Assembly (NCBI RefSeq): GCF_035920445.1
Contig: NZ_CP109162.1
Coordinates: 806,001-870,000, forward strand
Direction of reading: 5' to 3'
Origin: Nocardia sp. NBC_01730
GTDB taxonomy: Bacteria; Actinomycetota; Actinomycetes; Mycobacteriales; Mycobacteriaceae
DNA: 64,000 nt
In this document: piece by piece, positions 1-9,278 of the stretch
Position numbering within the stretch: the first letter of the stretch is position 1
How the letters are laid out: every line of letters starts with the position of its first letter
The notes under the pieces: generated by a model
What the model saw: the letters and a program-made list of their open reading frames with translations, nothing else
Database searches by the model: none
Told to the model about the DNA's origin: nothing
Program-made: the position numbers and the translations under genes

Positions 1-279
1 CCGGAACTGGCTGTCGCGGAACACATCCACGTAATTCTGTATCCCGGTGAAATGCTGCGAGCCCGGCCGGATCAGGTTCCACGACTGTGTCGAGTAGTAT
101 AGCGTGAACACGAACGGCACCTGGGTGACCACAACCATGAAGATCAGTGCCGGCAGCAGCGGACCGCGCCGGCGCCAGGCCTCGCCGCGCGTGAGCTGGT
201 CTCGCCGCGCGACGATCGTCGGGGGTGTCTCAGCGGTCGGATGCTCGGAAGCAGCGGGAGCTGTGGTGGTTTCAGACAT
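1..279 (-). CDS. Sugar/polyol ABC transporter permease, N-terminal part (runs off window)
   Basis: Only the first 93 codons lie in the window; the gene continues past base 1. The product begins MSETTTAPAASEHPTAETPP, has a charged linker, and enters a first membrane helix around residues 40-60 (LLPALIFMVVVTQVPFVF), followed by a periplasmic stretch containing NYVDVF. This is the usual beginning of a MalF/UgpA-type permease of carbohydrate ABC importers. The ATG follows the stop of the solute-binding lipoprotein gene by two bases, so the two are co-transcribed and translationally coupled. The substrate is probably a sugar or polyol because two polyol dehydrogenases lie just across the divergent promoter. 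Later family motifs (EAA loop) are outside the window. Confidence 0.85.
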   Translation of the reverse strand, partial: MSETTTAPAASEHPTAETPPTIVARRDQLTRGEAWRRRGPLLPALIFMVVVTQVPFVFTLYYSTQSWNLIRPGSQHFTGIQNYVDVFRDSQFR

Positions 280-281
280 GA

Positions 282-1649
282 CTACTGGTTCCCTCGATAT
301 GACCTGCCGACCGCGTCGGCGTATTGCTGGGCTTGGTCGAGTGCGTCACGGACGCTGATCCGACCGGCGATGGCGGCGCTGATCTGCTGGCTCACTCTGG
401 TTCCGAGATCCTGGAACTCCGGTATGGCGAGGAATTGGATTCCGGTGTAGGGAACCGGCTGCACGGTGGGATGTTCCGGATCGGCCCCTTGCATCGACGA
501 CAGCGTCAACGGACCGTATGCCTCCGATGCCTCCGCGTATTCGGGAATCCGATAGGTCGACATTCTGCTGCCTGGTGGAACATGTGACCAGCCGAGCTTC
601 TCGCCGACCGTCCTGATGTAAGGCTTGCCGGTCATCCAGGAGATGAATTTCCACGCCGCATCGGGTTTATCGCTGGATGTGGGAATCCCCAGCGACCAGG
701 TGTACAGCCAGCCGGAATTCGGCTTCTGCGCGACCGGCGCCGGTGCGTACCCGATCTTGCCGACCACCTTGCTGGATGCGGGATCTTCCAGCACCGAGAC
801 TGCCGACGTCGCGTCGTACCACATGGCGGTGTTGCCCTGGGAGAGTTGCGTCGCGCACTCGCTGAATCCGCTGGTGGCTGACCCGGGTTCGCCGTGGGCG
901 CGCACCAGGCCGATGTAGAAATCGACGGCACGAACCACTTCTGGACTTGTGAGCTGGGCGTGCCAGTTCTCGTCGAACCAGCGTCCACCGAAGGTGTTGA
1001 TGACAGTGTTGAGGGGGGCCAGCGATTCGCCCCAGCCTGGCTTGCCGCGCAGGCAGATTCCGGACCGGCCGTGCGTGGGATCATCGAGCTGGGCAGCGTA
1101 TTTCCCGACCTGATCCCAGGTCGGGTTGTCCGGCATGGTGATTCCGGCCTGTTCGAACAGGTCCTTGCGGTACATCAGGAACGAGGATTCGCCGTAGAAC
1201 GGCACAGAATACATGTCGCCATGGTGGGATAAGGACTTCTGCAGTGACGGGATGAAATCCTCTTCGTCGTAGTCGGGCGACTCGCGCTGGTAGTTCGACA
1301 GGTCGACGAGCCAGCCGTTCTTCGCCCACTGTGGAGTTTCATAGTTGCTGATCATCACCACATCGAATTCGCCACCGTGGGTAGCTACCGAGGCGGTGAT
1401 CTTGGCGCGCGCCTCGTTCTCCGACAACGACACGAATCTGAGTTTCGTGCCGGGGTTTTCGCGTTCGAACTCGCCGGACAGCGCGATGGCGTCCTGCATC
1501 TGCGAGTTCGAGACCATCGCGATGGTGACGGTGTCGCTGCCGGAGGTGAACGATCCGGCGCCGGCACAGCCGCCCACCCCCATCACGGCCGCAACAGCCA
1601 GCGTCGCCACGGCTTTCGCACGCTTTCTCATCGGGCGGTGTTTGTTCAT
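282..1649 (-). CDS. Extracellular solute-binding lipoprotein of a sugar/polyol ABC importer
   Basis: 455-residue family 1 solute-binding protein. Residues 1-28 form a lipoprotein signal: basic start (MNKHRPMRKRAK), hydrophobic core and lipobox VGGC with Cys28 as the lipidated residue. The mature part has the family features: a DTVTIAMVSN start, a first lobe with YSVPFYGESSFLMYRKDLFE, and the late segment KFISWMTGKPYI. The ATG at 1649 is preceded by AAGGAG and overlaps the stop of the upstream regulator gene by 4 nt (ATGA); an in-frame upstream start would lie inside that gene and would spoil the signal peptide. It would capture a sugar or polyol outside the membrane and deliver it to the permease encoded immediately downstream. 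The exact ligand is not readable; mannitol or sorbitol is inferred from context. Confidence 0.9.
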   Translation of the reverse strand: MNKHRPMRKRAKAVATLAVAAVMGVGGCAGAGSFTSGSDTVTIAMVSNSQMQDAIALSGEFERENPGTKLRFVSLSENEARAKITASVATHGGEFDVVMISNYETPQWAKNGWLVDLSNYQRESPDYDEEDFIPSLQKSLSHHGDMYSVPFYGESSFLMYRKDLFEQAGITMPDNPTWDQVGKYAAQLDDPTHGRSGICLRGKPGWGESLAPLNTVINTFGGRWFDENWHAQLTSPEVVRAVDFYIGLVRAHGEPGSATSGFSECATQLSQGNTAMWYDATSAVSVLEDPASSKVVGKIGYAPAPVAQKPNSGWLYTWSLGIPTSSDKPDAAWKFISWMTGKPYIRTVGEKLGWSHVPPGSRMSTYRIPEYAEASEAYGPLTLSSMQGADPEHPTVQPVPYTGIQFLAIPEFQDLGTRVSQQISAAIAGRISVRDALDQAQQYADAVGRSYRGNQ

Positions 1650-2638
1650 CGAGCAGGGCTCTCCTTCTGTTCCAGCAGCCACCGCGCGCACTCGATATCG
1701 GTGACGAGGATGGTGGCCAGTCCGCCCCGCAGTGCGCCGAGGACCGCTTCGTGCTTGGTCTCTCCGCCGGAAATCAGCAGCGCGGTTCGGCAGGCCCGGA
1801 TGGCATCGAGTCCGACCGAGACTGTGCGTGCGGCAAGGGATCCTGCGACGTCGCGGCCGTCGGCGTGGAAGAATCGACCGCCGATCTCACCGACCGCCCC
1901 CAGTCCGCGCAGTTCGTCGAGGATCGCGGTGTCGAGGTAGCTGCCTTCGAACAGGGTGGTGGCGGTGGAGACCGGTCCGACGCCGAACATCATGATGTCG
2001 GCGCCGCGGCCCAGTGCGATGGCGCGGCCGAGCATCGAGTCGTGTTCCAAGGCGGTCACGGTCGCCGGATCCGCGTAGAGCGGGGCGTGCAACCGAACAG
2101 GGGTGGCCTGCAGCTGGGTAGCGCAGCGGCCGAGCGTGTAGTCCACACCGGTCTGGTAGTCGCCTGAAGTCATCGATCCGTCGAGCTGGACAACGGTCGC
2201 GCAGCGGGCCGACTTCGTCCACAGTTCACGCGCGACCGCGATTGTATCCGGGCCCCAGGTGAATCCGAGGGTGTCGTCCGGCTGCAGTCGGCGATTCAGG
2301 ACGCCGACCGCCGCGCGCCCCAACGGCAACAGGCTCGCCGCGGACCGGTCGGGTACCTCGCCGAGTACGACGGCCTCGGTGAGCCCGAACATCGCCTCGA
2401 GTTCGGTCTCGATATCCGCGTGCACAGCCGAGCGCAGATCGTCCGGGACATTGATCTCGATGCGCACCAGCCCCTGCGCCCGGGCGCGGGCGATGAGCCG
2501 GCCGGCGGTCGGGCGGGAAACACCCAATTTAGCTGCGATATCCGCCTGGGTGGCGCCCTCGAGGTGGTAGAGCTGCGCGGCTCGCAAGGCGAGCCGGACC
2601 TCATCCGGTGTTCCTGGCCGGGACGGTTCGGTGGCCAC
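1646..2638 (-). CDS. SorC/DeoR-type sugar-binding transcriptional regulator
   Basis: 330 residues from a GTG start with GAGGAG upstream. Residues 15-60 form a helix-turn-helix (LEGATQADIAAKLGVSRPTA), followed by a C-terminal sugar-phosphate sensing domain of the SorC family, with ADIMMFGVGPVS and the HADGRDV segment near residues 215-260. It is the first gene of the minus-strand operon and overlaps the binding-protein gene by 4 nt. Divergent transcription from the mannitol dehydrogenase gene, with a palindrome between them, suggests that it controls both arms in response to a phosphorylated sugar or polyol. SorC proteins act as tetramers and can be repressors or activators; which applies here cannot be read from sequence. 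Confidence 0.88.
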   Translation of the reverse strand: MATEPSRPGTPDEVRLALRAAQLYHLEGATQADIAAKLGVSRPTAGRLIARARAQGLVRIEINVPDDLRSAVHADIETELEAMFGLTEAVVLGEVPDRSAASLLPLGRAAVGVLNRRLQPDDTLGFTWGPDTIAVARELWTKSARCATVVQLDGSMTSGDYQTGVDYTLGRCATQLQATPVRLHAPLYADPATVTALEHDSMLGRAIALGRGADIMMFGVGPVSTATTLFEGSYLDTAILDELRGLGAVGEIGGRFFHADGRDVAGSLAARTVSVGLDAIRACRTALLISGGETKHEAVLGALRGGLATILVTDIECARWLLEQKESPAR

Positions 2639-2676
2639 ACGAGCTCCTCATCGACTATGACCTTTTGCTCAGCTCG

Positions 2677-2690
2677 TGAACAATTGCTCA
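2677..2690. promoter_or_regulatory. Near-perfect palindrome in the divergent polyol promoter region
   Basis: TGAACAATTGCTCA is a 14-bp palindrome with one mismatched pair, lying between the SorC-type regulator (starts 2638, minus) and mannitol dehydrogenase (starts 2738, plus). The half-site TTGCTCA recurs as a direct repeat at 2665-2671, 19 bp away, and a CTCAA/TTGAG pair (2687-2691 and 2702-2706) lies toward the plus-strand gene. Repeated AT-centred half-sites are typical of SorC operators, so this is the likely binding site of the adjacent regulator. That assignment is inferred. Confidence 0.5.
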
Positions 2691-2737
2691 ACACGCTAGC
2701 ATTGAGATGTGATGAACACAACAGTCGAGGGGTGGTT

Positions 2738-4237
2738 ATGACTCGGACCACGAATACTGCGCTGAGTGCCGCGACGATCGGTGGCCTCATCTCGGAGGTT
2801 TCCGTACCGACCTACGATCGGTCCCGGATCTCGACCGGCATCGTCCATTTCGGAGTAGGCGGATTCCATCGCGCACATCAGGCGATGTACATCGACCAGC
2901 TGCTGGAACGCGGCGGCGCCCGTGAGTGGGGGATCTGTGGCGTGGGTGTGCTGCCAGCCGACCGGCGGATGCGTGATGCGCTGGCGGAGCAGGACGGTCT
3001 GTACACGCTGGCGGTGATCGAACCCGACGGCACGTGGTCCACTCGCGTGATCGGCTCGATCGTCGAATACCTTTATGCGCCAGAAGATCCCGAGGCCGTA
3101 CTCGAGAAGCTCGCCGATCCGGCAACCCGGATCGTCTCACTCACCATCACCGAAGGTGGCTACAACTCCTCCGCGGCGACCGGTGAATTCGACGCCGAAG
3201 ATCCGGTGATCCGCGCCGACCTCGAGCCGGATGCCGCACCCGCCACCGTGTTCGGGCTCGTCACCGAGGCACTGGCGCGGCGCCGGGTGCGGGGGATCGC
3301 ACCGTTCACCGTCATGTCGTGCGACAACATCGAGGGCAACGGGCAGGTCGCGCGCGCCGCTTTCGGAGCCTTCGCGCGGATGCGCGACCTCGAACTCGGC
3401 GACTGGGTCGAGCGCGAGGTGCGCTTCCCGAACTCCATGGTCGACCGCATCACGCCGGTGACACCGCCCGACACGACGGGCGAGATCTCGCGACGCTACG
3501 GTATGGAAGATCGGTGGCCGGTGGTGACCGAGCCGTTCACCCAATGGGTGCTGGAGGATTCGTTCTCCCTCGGGCGGCCGGACCTCGACGACGCCGGCGT
3601 GCAACTCGTCGCGGACGTCGCGCCGTACGAGCTGATGAAGCTGCGGTTGCTGAACGCAAGCCACCAGGCACTCGCCTATCTGGGATACCTGAGCGGTTAC
3701 CGACTGGTGCATGAGGCGGCGCAGGACCCGGTCTTCCGACGATTCCTTTCGCGGTACATGGACGACGAGGCGACACCCACCCTTTCTCCCGTCCCCGGCA
3801 TCGACCTGGGCTGGTACAAGCGCACCCTCATCGAGCGGTTCTCCAACGCCGCGATCGGCGACACCATCGCCAGACTGTGCGCCGAATCCTCCGACCGCAT
3901 CCCGAAGTGGCTGTTACCGGTCATCCGTCAGCAGCTCGCCGCAGGCGGTGAGATCGACTGCGCGGCAGCGGTTGTCGCCGGTTGGGCGCGCTATGTCGAA
4001 GGCATCGACGAGCAGGGCGAGCCGATCGAGGTCGTCGACCGGCTCCGCGACCGGTTGGTGCCACTCGCCCGCCGCCAGCGCGATGACCCCACCGCATTCC
4101 TGAGCGACCGGGCGGTATTCGGCGACCTGATCGACGAGCCCCGGTTCGTCCGCGCCTATGTCGCGGCGCTGCATTCACTGCACGCTCATGGCGTCCGGGC
4201 GACGGTGGCCGATTTCGCCCGCGCCGAAAGGCAGTGA
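2738..4237 (+). CDS. Mannitol 2-dehydrogenase family protein (polyol-specific long-chain dehydrogenase)
   Basis: 499 residues, the normal length for the family. The N-terminal Rossmann region carries GVGGFHRAHQAMYIDQLL (residues about 33-50). The middle has CDNIEGNG and FPNSMVDRITP, and the C-terminal domain carries the signature KLRLLNASHQALAYLGYL with its catalytic Lys. These identify the polyol-specific long-chain dehydrogenase/reductases that interconvert D-mannitol and D-fructose (or arabinitol and xylulose) with NAD(P). The ATG at 2738 has GAGGGG upstream; an open frame extends further 5' but runs antisense through the regulator gene. It overlaps the start region of the next dehydrogenase gene. 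Cytosolic; likely induced with the divergent transporter. Confidence 0.92.
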   Translation: MTRTTNTALSAATIGGLISEVSVPTYDRSRISTGIVHFGVGGFHRAHQAMYIDQLLERGGAREWGICGVGVLPADRRMRDALAEQDGLYTLAVIEPDGTWSTRVIGSIVEYLYAPEDPEAVLEKLADPATRIVSLTITEGGYNSSAATGEFDAEDPVIRADLEPDAAPATVFGLVTEALARRRVRGIAPFTVMSCDNIEGNGQVARAAFGAFARMRDLELGDWVEREVRFPNSMVDRITPVTPPDTTGEISRRYGMEDRWPVVTEPFTQWVLEDSFSLGRPDLDDAGVQLVADVAPYELMKLRLLNASHQALAYLGYLSGYRLVHEAAQDPVFRRFLSRYMDDEATPTLSPVPGIDLGWYKRTLIERFSNAAIGDTIARLCAESSDRIPKWLLPVIRQQLAAGGEIDCAAAVVAGWARYVEGIDEQGEPIEVVDRLRDRLVPLARRQRDDPTAFLSDRAVFGDLIDEPRFVRAYVAALHSLHAHGVRATVADFARAERQ

Positions 4238-4239
4238 CG

Positions 4240-5256
4240 ATGATGCGCGCGGCGGTCTTGGAAACGGTCGGGAAGATCGCGATCGTGGAACGTGCCGTGC
4301 CCGCTCCGGGGCCGGTCGAGGTACTCATCGAGGTCAGCGCGGTCGGTGTGTGCGGCTCCGACGTGCACTACTTCGAGCACGGGCGGATCGGCGACTATGT
4401 GGTCGACCAACCGTTGGTGCTCGGCCACGAAGCCTCCGGTGTGGTGGTGGGACTCGGCAGCGGCGCGCGACGCCATCACGTCGGGCAACGAGTCTCGCTC
4501 GAGCCGGGGGTGCCGGACTTCACTTGCGTCCAGTGCCGGGCCGGCCGGTACAACCTGTGCCCGGACATGCGGTTCTTCGCCACGCCCCCGATCGACGGAG
4601 CGTTCTGCGAATACGTAGTGCTGCACGAGGAATTCGCGCATCCGGTGCCGGATTCATTGACCGACGAGGCGGCTGCCCTGCTCGAGCCGCTGTCGGTCGG
4701 AGTGTGGGCATGCCGGAAGGGCCGGGTCGATGCGGGCGATCGGGTGCTGGTGAACGGCGCGGGGCCGATCGGGCTTGTGGCCGCACAGACGGCGCTGGCT
4801 TTCGGCGCGTCCGAAGTTCTGATCACCGATGTGAACCAGGAGCGGCTGGCGTTGGCCTCCGAACTGGGCTGCACGCACGCGGTGGACGTGGGCGCTATTC
4901 CGCTCGGCGACATCGGATTCGAGCCGAATGTCCTGCTGGAGTGCTCCGGGCATCCGGCGGCGATCGGCGCGGCGGTGCGCACCGTGGCCAGGGCCGGGCG
5001 TGTAGTGCTCGTCGGCATGGGCGGCGACGACGTTCCCCTCCCACTTCCCTACCTGCAGGAACGCGAGCTGGAGCTGACCGGAACGTTCCGCTACGCGAAC
5101 ACGTGGCCGACCGCGATCGAACTCGCCGCGGCCGGGCGGGTAGATCTCGACCGCTTGGTTACCGGCCGGTACGGTCTCGATCAGGTGGCGGCGGCACTGA
5201 CCAGCGGTCGCCGTGACCGCAGCTCGATCAAGCCGATCGTGCTGCCCGGCAGTTGA
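4240..5256 (+). CDS. Zinc-dependent medium-chain alcohol dehydrogenase, sorbitol/xylitol dehydrogenase-like
   Basis: 338 residues. Catalytic-zinc residues are visible in VGVCGSDVHYFEHG (Cys, His) and GHEASGVVVGLG, and the structural-zinc lobe has CVQCRAGRYNLCPDM, although one Cys of the usual four is missing because the segment reads PDFTC. The NAD-binding fold carries NGAGPIGLV around residue 170. The GDYVVDQPLVLGHE and PLSVGVWACRKG segments match L-iditol 2-dehydrogenase/xylitol dehydrogenase proteins. The ATG at 4240 sits 8 nt after GAAAGG; a GTG at 4234 overlapping the upstream stop (GTGA) is an alternative start. Together with the mannitol dehydrogenase it would oxidise imported polyols to ketoses. 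Confidence 0.9.
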   Translation: MMRAAVLETVGKIAIVERAVPAPGPVEVLIEVSAVGVCGSDVHYFEHGRIGDYVVDQPLVLGHEASGVVVGLGSGARRHHVGQRVSLEPGVPDFTCVQCRAGRYNLCPDMRFFATPPIDGAFCEYVVLHEEFAHPVPDSLTDEAAALLEPLSVGVWACRKGRVDAGDRVLVNGAGPIGLVAAQTALAFGASEVLITDVNQERLALASELGCTHAVDVGAIPLGDIGFEPNVLLECSGHPAAIGAAVRTVARAGRVVLVGMGGDDVPLPLPYLQERELELTGTFRYANTWPTAIELAAAGRVDLDRLVTGRYGLDQVAAALTSGRRDRSSIKPIVLPGS

Positions 5257-5359
5257 CCTGCCTGGTTCCTTCCGGCGGGCAGTCGTCACGGTAATATCAG
5301 GCCAGATGGCTTGCGTCGGCCGTACACCATTCGGTCTGACGCGGCTCTGGGAGTGGGAG

Positions 5360-8263
5360 ATGAGCGCACGCGACGGTCCCGGCCTGCGGCGGTTGCATCG
5401 CAGCACTCGGGTGCTGTTGATCGCCGTCACGGTGTTCGTTGTGTCGTTGCTGATCGCTCCCCGCCTGATCGGTGTTTATGTCAGCTGGCTGTGGTTCGGT
5501 GAAGTCGGATTCGGCGGTGTCTGGCGCACCGTGCTCGTCACCCGTCTGTGGTTGTTCGTCGCGGTTGCGCTGTTCATCGGTGGCGCCCTCTTCGCGGCAA
5601 TGTGGCTCGCGTTCCGGTTCCGCCCCCTCTTCTTTCCCGGCGCGGGGAAAGAAGACAGTCTCCGGCCGTATCGCGAGCTGGTGATACGGCGGCCGCTCCG
5701 TTTCGGAGTGGGCATCGCCGCCGCACTGGGCGTCATCTGCGGCCTCGTCGGGCAGTCGAGTTGGATGACAGTCCAACTATTCATCCACGGCGGGTCATTC
5801 GGTGTGTCGGATCCCGAGTTCGGACACGATGTCGGGTTCTTCGTCTTCGATCTGCCGTTCTATCGACTCGTCGTGAACTGGCTGTTCGTCGCCATCGTCC
5901 TCGCGTTCCTGGCCAACGTCTCGACGCACTACCTGCTCGGGGGAGTGCGGCTGTCCGGAAACGGGGCCGGACCAACCCACGCGGCCCGAGTCCAGCTCGC
6001 GGTGCTGGCCGGCGTATTCATCGCCTTGAAGGCAGCCGCCTACTGGCTCGACCGATATTCACTGCTCTCGAGCCACAGCAAAGAGCCCACCTTCGCCGGC
6101 GCCGGCTACACCGACATCAACGCGGTGCTTCCTGCCCGCCTCATTCTCTTCGCGATCGCCGTCATCTGCGCTGTGGCGGTCTTCGCCGCTGTAGTCGTTC
6201 GGGACCTGCGCATCCCGGCGATGGCCGCCGCGCTCCTACTGTTGTCGTCGATCCTGGTAGGCGCCGTATGGCCGCTGGCCGTCGAGCAGTTCTCGGTCCG
6301 CCCGAACGCCGCGGACATGGAACGTGCCTACATCGAACGCAATATCAGAGCTACCCGGCAGGCGTACGGGATCGGCAGCGATCGGGTCGAGTACCAGGCA
6401 TACTCCGGGGTCGGCACCAAGCCGCCGTCCAATGTTCCGGCGGACGTGACCACGATCGCCGACGCCCGCCTGCTCGACCCGAACGTGCTCTCGCGAACGT
6501 TCACCCAGCAGCAACAGCTGAAGAACTTCTACAGCTTCCCAGCACATCTGGACCTGGATCGTTACCGCGTCGGCGGGGAACTGCGCGACTACGTGGTCGC
6601 AGCCCGCGAGCTGACCCCGAGCGCACTGAGCGGCAACCAGCGGCACTGGGTCAACCGGCACACCGTCTACACCCACGGAAACGGGTTCGTCGCCGCACCG
6701 GCCAACCGTGTCAACGCTGCGGTCCGCGAGGCCGCAGGGGATGCTGCCAGTAGCAACAGCGGATACCCCATCTACGCGGTGAGCGACATCGCCTCCCAAG
6801 CCTCCGGGCACCAAGTGATCCCGGTGGATCAGCCCCGCGTCTACTACGGCGAAGTCATCGCCCACGCCAGCCCGGACTATGCCATCGTCGGCGGCGGCAG
6901 CGAACCCCGCGAATACGACACAGACACCACTAAATACACCTACACCGGCGCCGGCGGCGTTCCGATCGGGAGCTGGTTCCACCGCCTGGCCTTCGCCGCG
7001 ACTTACACCGAACGCAATATCATCTTCTCCAAGGCGATCGGTCCCGAATCGAAGATCATTTTCAATCGGGATCCGCGCCATCGCGTCGAGCTCGTCGCGC
7101 CGTGGTTGACGACCGACAACAACCCCTATCCGGCGGTCGTGGACGGACGGGTCGTTTGGATCGTCGACGCGTACACCACAATCGATGGCTACCCTTATGC
7201 CAAACGCAGTTCGCTCGAAGCCCCCGAACCGGGCAGCGACAGCCGCACGCGGTCTCCCCGGCAGGTCTCCTACGTGCGGAACTCGGTCAAGGCCACGGTC
7301 GACGCGTACGACGGCACAGTCACCCTCTATCAAGTCGACCGGCAGGACCCGGTCCTGGCGGCGTGGATGAACGTCTTCCCCGGCACGGTCGAACCCGAGG
7401 AGTCGATCACCGAAGAGCTGCGAGCCCACTTCCGGTACCCGGAGGACCTGTTCGCGGTCCAACGCGAGATGCTCGCCAAATACCATGTGGATGAACCGCG
7501 CGAATTCTTCACCACCAATGCTTTCTGGTCGGTGCCGAGCGACCCGACCGTCGACGCCAACCCGCACCAGCCCCCGTTCTACGTCCTGCTCGGTGACCAT
7601 GACAACGCCAAGCCGTCGTTCCGGCTGGCCAGCGCGATGGTCGGATTCAACAGGGAATTCCTCTCCGCCTACGTCTCTGCCCACTCCGATCCCGAGAACT
7701 ACGGCAAGATCAGCATCTTGCAGCTGCCCACCGACACCCTCACCCAAGGTCCGCAGCAGATCCAGAACTCGATGATCTCCGACACCAGAGTGGCGTCCGA
7801 GCGAACTCTGCTCGAGCGTTCGAATCGGATCCAGTACGGCAACCTGCTCACCCTGCCGATCGCCGACGGCGGTGTCCTCTATGTCGAACCGCTCTTCACC
7901 GAGCGGATCTCGACAACACCCAACGGATCGACTTTCCCGCAGCTGGCGCGAGTGCTGGTCAGCTACCGCGAACCTGGCACCGGCGGCGTCCGCGTGGGCT
8001 ACGCCCCGACCCTCGCAGAGGCGCTCGACCAAGTGTTCGGGGTCGGTACCGGCCGGCTCGCCACCGCACCCGGCGGTGGCCCCGCGGCACCGCCGCCACC
8101 CGGGCCGCAGTCGGTATCACCAGCGGCACCTCCACCAGCGGAATCCCTGCCGACCGTGGATCAGGCGAAGATCGCCGAACTCAACGCGCAAGTCGATGCT
8201 ATCCGTGCGGCCCTCGATCGTCTCCAACAGCAGTTGAACGACCTCAACCGTCCCGGTCGATGA
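5360..8263 (+). CDS. UPF0182 family membrane protein
   Basis: 967 residues. The first 300 residues hold about seven transmembrane helices, starting with LLIAVTVFVVSLLIAP near residue 17 and including the hallmark YVSWLWFGEVGF. A long extracytoplasmic region follows, with NIRATRQAYGI, VVPVDQPR-like and GSWFHRLAFA segments. The tail is Pro-rich (residues about 900-930) and ends in a short predicted coiled coil (LNAQVDAIRAALDRLQQQL). This architecture matches the large actinobacterial UPF0182 proteins, whose function is unknown. The ATG at 5360 is chosen because GGGAG lies 6 nt upstream and the family begins with a basic stretch before the first helix; the frame is open further upstream but overlaps the dehydrogenase gene. 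It stands as a single gene with no obvious functional link to its neighbours. Confidence 0.93.
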   Translation: MSARDGPGLRRLHRSTRVLLIAVTVFVVSLLIAPRLIGVYVSWLWFGEVGFGGVWRTVLVTRLWLFVAVALFIGGALFAAMWLAFRFRPLFFPGAGKEDSLRPYRELVIRRPLRFGVGIAAALGVICGLVGQSSWMTVQLFIHGGSFGVSDPEFGHDVGFFVFDLPFYRLVVNWLFVAIVLAFLANVSTHYLLGGVRLSGNGAGPTHAARVQLAVLAGVFIALKAAAYWLDRYSLLSSHSKEPTFAGAGYTDINAVLPARLILFAIAVICAVAVFAAVVVRDLRIPAMAAALLLLSSILVGAVWPLAVEQFSVRPNAADMERAYIERNIRATRQAYGIGSDRVEYQAYSGVGTKPPSNVPADVTTIADARLLDPNVLSRTFTQQQQLKNFYSFPAHLDLDRYRVGGELRDYVVAARELTPSALSGNQRHWVNRHTVYTHGNGFVAAPANRVNAAVREAAGDAASSNSGYPIYAVSDIASQASGHQVIPVDQPRVYYGEVIAHASPDYAIVGGGSEPREYDTDTTKYTYTGAGGVPIGSWFHRLAFAATYTERNIIFSKAIGPESKIIFNRDPRHRVELVAPWLTTDNNPYPAVVDGRVVWIVDAYTTIDGYPYAKRSSLEAPEPGSDSRTRSPRQVSYVRNSVKATVDAYDGTVTLYQVDRQDPVLAAWMNVFPGTVEPEESITEELRAHFRYPEDLFAVQREMLAKYHVDEPREFFTTNAFWSVPSDPTVDANPHQPPFYVLLGDHDNAKPSFRLASAMVGFNREFLSAYVSAHSDPENYGKISILQLPTDTLTQGPQQIQNSMISDTRVASERTLLERSNRIQYGNLLTLPIADGGVLYVEPLFTERISTTPNGSTFPQLARVLVSYREPGTGGVRVGYAPTLAEALDQVFGVGTGRLATAPGGGPAAPPPPGPQSVSPAAPPPAESLPTVDQAKIAELNAQVDAIRAALDRLQQQLNDLNRPGR

Positions 8264-8361
8264 CGCGTCCGTCAGCTGGCGTGGGCGTTCGACCCGCCCT
8301 TCGCGCACGTGATCGGCTGGCCGAGATCGCCGCGAATCCCCGCGAGCGCATCGAAGTCGGC

Positions 8362-9264
8362 TCAGACGTCGACGGGTGCGAGGACGATATCGAAACGGGC
8401 CGACGCCCAGGAACTGCCGCCGAGGTCGCGGCCATCGGGCGTGGGGGTACCGGAGGATTGCTGCACGAACGGGGTGATCAGCGAGTCTTTGACTCCGAAG
8501 ACGCTGTCACCGATCGCGAGTTGCGGGTCATCGTCGACGAAGATGTGGGTGACCAGGGTGCGCAGTCCTTCGGCGGTGACCATGAAGTGCAGGTGCGCGG
8601 CACGCAGGGGTGAGCGGCCCACCGCATTGAGCATCATGCCGACCGGACCATCATCGGGAATCGGATAGGGGACCGGTGTCAGGCCCCAGAATCGATACCG
8701 GCCATCGGCATCGGTGTGGAGGTGCGCGCGCCCGGCCATCCGTTCGTCGGGGTATTGGACGTCATAGAACCCGTCTTCGTCGCACTCCCACACCTCGATG
8801 CGGGCGCGGGGGACGGGGTTGCCGTCGGTGTCGGTGACAGTGCCTTCGACCCAGCAGGGCTGTCCGGCGGCCCCGCCGCTGATGTCACCGCCGAGCGGGA
8901 TCTCGGGGGCGTCGGCGACGAAGAACGGCCCGAAGACCGTGGCCTCGGTGGCGCCCTGATATGCCTGGTTGTTCACCGCGATGGTCTGCATGGACGCGCC
9001 GAGCACATCGGACAACAGCACGAACTCCTGCCGTTTGTCGTCGGTGATGTGACCGGCTGTCGTGAGGAATTCGATCGCGGTGTTCCACTCGGCCTCGGTC
9101 AGTCGCACGTCACGGATGAACGCGTGCAGATGGCGGACCAGTGACTGCATGACCTGCTTGAGCCGCGGGTCGGGCGCGCCGTCGAACGACGCGACGACTG
9201 CGTCCACGAGCTGGTCTTCGACGGTTGCTTGTTCCGGGGAGGTACGGGTACCAGCGGTGGTCAT
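8362..9264 (-). CDS. tsdC: Hydroxyquinol 1,2-dioxygenase (intradiol)
   Basis: 300 residues. The N-terminal helical linker domain (residues 1-100, with [24 protein letters not shown] helices) precedes a jelly-roll catalytic domain with [20 protein letters not shown], the Tyr-containing segment FYDVQYPD and the HLHFMV motif, which supply the Tyr2His2 iron ligands of intradiol dioxygenases. The length and the [15 protein letters not shown] segment fit hydroxyquinol rather than catechol dioxygenases. It opens 1,2,4-trihydroxybenzene to maleylacetate, the substrate of the enzyme encoded just upstream (gap 14 nt). Last gene of the five-gene minus-strand operon. The ATG at 9264 is preceded by GAGAGGGAA. 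The gene name follows the Rhodococcus jostii RHA1 tsd cluster, which has the same set of functions. Confidence 0.92.
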   Translation of the reverse strand: MTTAGTRTSPEQATVEDQLVDAVVASFDGAPDPRLKQVMQSLVRHLHAFIRDVRLTEAEWNTAIEFLTTAGHITDDKRQEFVLLSDVLGASMQTIAVNNQAYQGATEATVFGPFFVADAPEIPLGGDISGGAAGQPCWVEGTVTDTDGNPVPRARIEVWECDEDGFYDVQYPDERMAGRAHLHTDADGRYRFWGLTPVPYPIPDDGPVGMMLNAVGRSPLRAAHLHFMVTAEGLRTLVTHIFVDDDPQLAIGDSVFGVKDSLITPFVQQSSGTPTPDGRDLGGSSWASARFDIVLAPVDV

Positions 9265-9278
9265 GGTGGTGTTCCCTC

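Noticed and set aside
6236..8032. A 598-codon open frame antisense to the UPF0182 gene, and similar long antisense frames in the NRPS and dehydrogenase genes
   Set aside because: High G+C coding DNA leaves such mirror frames open. Their translations are Arg/Gly/Asp-rich without family motifs, while the plus-strand proteins have clear ones.
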